Made by a program: the position numbers and the translations under genes. A stretch of 64,000 nt of DNA, taken from NCBI RefSeq assembly GCF_027886475.1, contig NZ_CP115670.1, forward strand, positions 310,001 through 374,000. The letters are read 5' to 3'. The notes under the pieces were generated by a model that did not search any database, was not told where the DNA came from, and saw only the letters and a list, made by a program, of their open reading frames with translations. Source of the DNA: Corynebacterium sp. SCR221107. Lineage in GTDB: Bacteria > Actinomycetota > Actinomycetes > Mycobacteriales > Mycobacteriaceae. Positions 62,617-64,000 of the stretch are shown one piece after another. Positions within the stretch are counted from its first letter, which is position 1, and the number at the start of each line of letters is the position of its first letter.

Positions 62617-64000
62617 TTATGAGCTCTAACGAGGTCGAATTGACCACCGCCCCTTCGGGAAAGGTGATTTTCGTCGGCGCAGGTCCCGGTAATCCGGACC
62701 TGCTGACCGTCCGCGCCCGCGAGGTGCTCAGCATGCATGCCCTCGCCGTGGTGGATGCCGATATCCTCCCCGGCGTGCGCAGCATTATCGCCGCGGAGCT
62801 TCCGGTCCCGGCCGATAAGATGAAGGCCTACGAGCAGGAGTATGAGCGGCTGTGTGACCAGGCCCGCCAGGCCGGGGCGCGTCGTAAGCCTGCCAAGCCC
62901 GAGCCGCCGACGGCCGCCGAGATTACCGATGTCGACGAGGACGAGCCGGTAGCACAGATCGTGGACATCGTCGAACATCTCGCCGCAACCGGCGAGGATG
63001 TCATTCGTCTCGTGCAGGGCAACCCGCTTTCCGACGATCGCACGCTCGCAGAGATCACCGAGGTCCAAGAGCGCGGGCTGTCCTTCCATATCGTTCCAGG
63101 CATGTCGCTGCCCGCTACGGTTCCGGCGTTTGCAGGTATTGCCTTGGGCTCGACGTACACTGAAATCGCCATCAATGGCGAGGAGGTCGATTGGGATCAG
63201 CTCGCGAGCTCTCCCATGCCTTTGGTCTTGGAGACCACCAAGGACAGGTTGGGCGAAATCTCCGCTGAGCTGTTGGCCCGCAACATGCCAACAACCACCC
63301 CAGTGACCGTGACCGCACACGGCACCACGCGCCTGCAGCGCTCCTACGACGTCACCCTGCGCACCTTGGCGAAGCTCGATGCCGATCTCAACGGAAAGCT
63401 GGTGGTAACGGTGGGTACCAGCGTCGATGAACGCTTCAAGTATTCCTGGTGGGAGTCGCGTCCGCTGTTTGGATGGCGCGTGCTGGTACCGCGCGCCAAG
63501 GAACAAGCCGGTCCGATGTCGACCCGCCTGGCCACCCACGGTGCCATCCCCCAGGAGGTGCCCACGATCTCCGTGGAGCCACCGCGTAACCCGGCGCAGA
63601 TGGAAAAGGCCATCAAGGGCATCGTCGAGGGCCGCTACCAGTGGGTCGTACTCACCAGCGTCAATGCGGTGCGTGCCGTGTGGGACAAGATCACGCAGTT
63701 CGGTCTGGATTCGCGTGCCTTCGCCGGCGTACGCATCGCCGCGGTGGGAACCAAGACGGCCAACGCGATCCGCGAGCTGGGGATTACCCCGGAACTCTTG
63801 CCACCGCGGCACCGCCAAAACGCCCAAGGGCTCGTCGACGTCTTCCCGGAGTACGTTGAGGAGCTCGATCCCGTCGGTCGCGTGCTGCTGCCGCGCGCCG
63901 ACATCGCCACCGACGTGTTGGTAGACGGCATCGCGGCCCTTGGCTGGGAGGTCGAGGACGTGGTGGTCTACCGCACGGTGCGCGCGGCTCCGCCGAGCGC
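62617..64000 (+). CDS. hemD: Fused uroporphyrinogen-III methyltransferase / synthase (3' end outside window)
   Basis: 461 codons are visible, frame open to the window end. The first part (about 10-270) is CobA/SUMT-like: GKVIFVGAGPGNPDLLTVRA, then VIRLVQGNPLSDDR and HIVPGMSLPATVPAFAGIAL (written in parts). The second part is HemD: WRVLVPRAKEQAGPMSTRL, WVVLTSVNAVRAVWDKI, VGTKTANAIRELGI. This CobA-HemD fusion is standard in Corynebacterium and mycobacteria; it makes uroporphyrinogen III and possibly siroheme precursors. An Ala/Arg/Pro insert (about residues 80-105) is charged. ATG 62617 has no clear RBS. Confidence 0.93.

Noticed and set aside
62213..62785. A 190-codon minus-strand open frame
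   Set aside because: Overlaps the start of hemD in antisense, and its composition is not protein-like.

Overview
The window is a chromosomal segment of a Corynebacterium. The evidence is gene order and content: topA, cyaB, a delta-prime clamp-loader gene; rmlA/rmlCD/rmlB; lpd, ramB and sdhCAB; murB, mshA, gpmA, senX3-regX3, ppx2, proC, an excisionase-fold protein, bS22, a SerB-like phosphatase, a glutaredoxin, hemA, hemC and a cobA-hemD fusion. This order is the one known from C. glutamicum, and its second half also matches the M. tuberculosis Rv0480c-Rv0511 region. Mycothiol synthesis (mshA), mycothiol-type ArsC, RamB and DtxR/GlxR-type operators agree. Many genes have a -10-like hexamer 6-8 nt before the start codon, so leaderless transcription looks common.

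Layout. 1-10,240: end of topA, an HNH/DUF222 gene, an amidase, a PadR regulator with a near-perfect operator palindrome, an OPT transporter, adenylate cyclase CyaB, the delta-prime subunit and tRNA-Thr(CGU). 10,241-13,180: a decayed prophage fragment abutting that tRNA. It keeps a MuF head-protein C-terminus fused to a PD-(D/E)XK-like toxin domain, an overlapping candidate immunity gene, a small head gene and a capsid gene with two in-frame amber codons. 13,420-16,674: MFS transporter and a divergent arsenic island (arsR / acr3-arsC). 16,690-29,326: acyl-CoA/AMP ligase, two glycosyltransferases, dTDP-rhamnose genes, a Wzx-like membrane protein and two peptidases.

29,581-45,571: a 37-aa peptide gene, an SRPBCC protein, lpd, ramB, the sdhCAB operon and its satellite genes, two small membrane proteins, a degenerate DeoC-like gene, a DUF2993 lipoprotein-like gene, a methyltransferase, DUF2505, murB and an aldo/keto reductase. 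45,725-55,852: a FadD ligase, mshA, gpmA, senX3-regX3, a Cys-rich protein, ppx2, a low-complexity membrane protein and proC. 56,321-64,000: small DNA-binding protein, bS22, SerB-like HAD hydrolase, glutaredoxin, and the tetrapyrrole genes hemA-hemC, then a 1-kb non-coding interval with a 9-bp tandem array, then cobA-hemD running off the window.

Functional links: CyaB makes cAMP, and GlxR-type (CRP-like) sites lie before ramB and sdhC, next to a DtxR-type box before sdhC, so carbon, iron and respiration control meet there. The rml genes feed arabinogalactan-linker rhamnose synthesis, consistent with the glycosyltransferases beside them. The most unusual item is the toxin-immunity pair stranded in the prophage remnant. 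Most of the rest is ordinary core genome.
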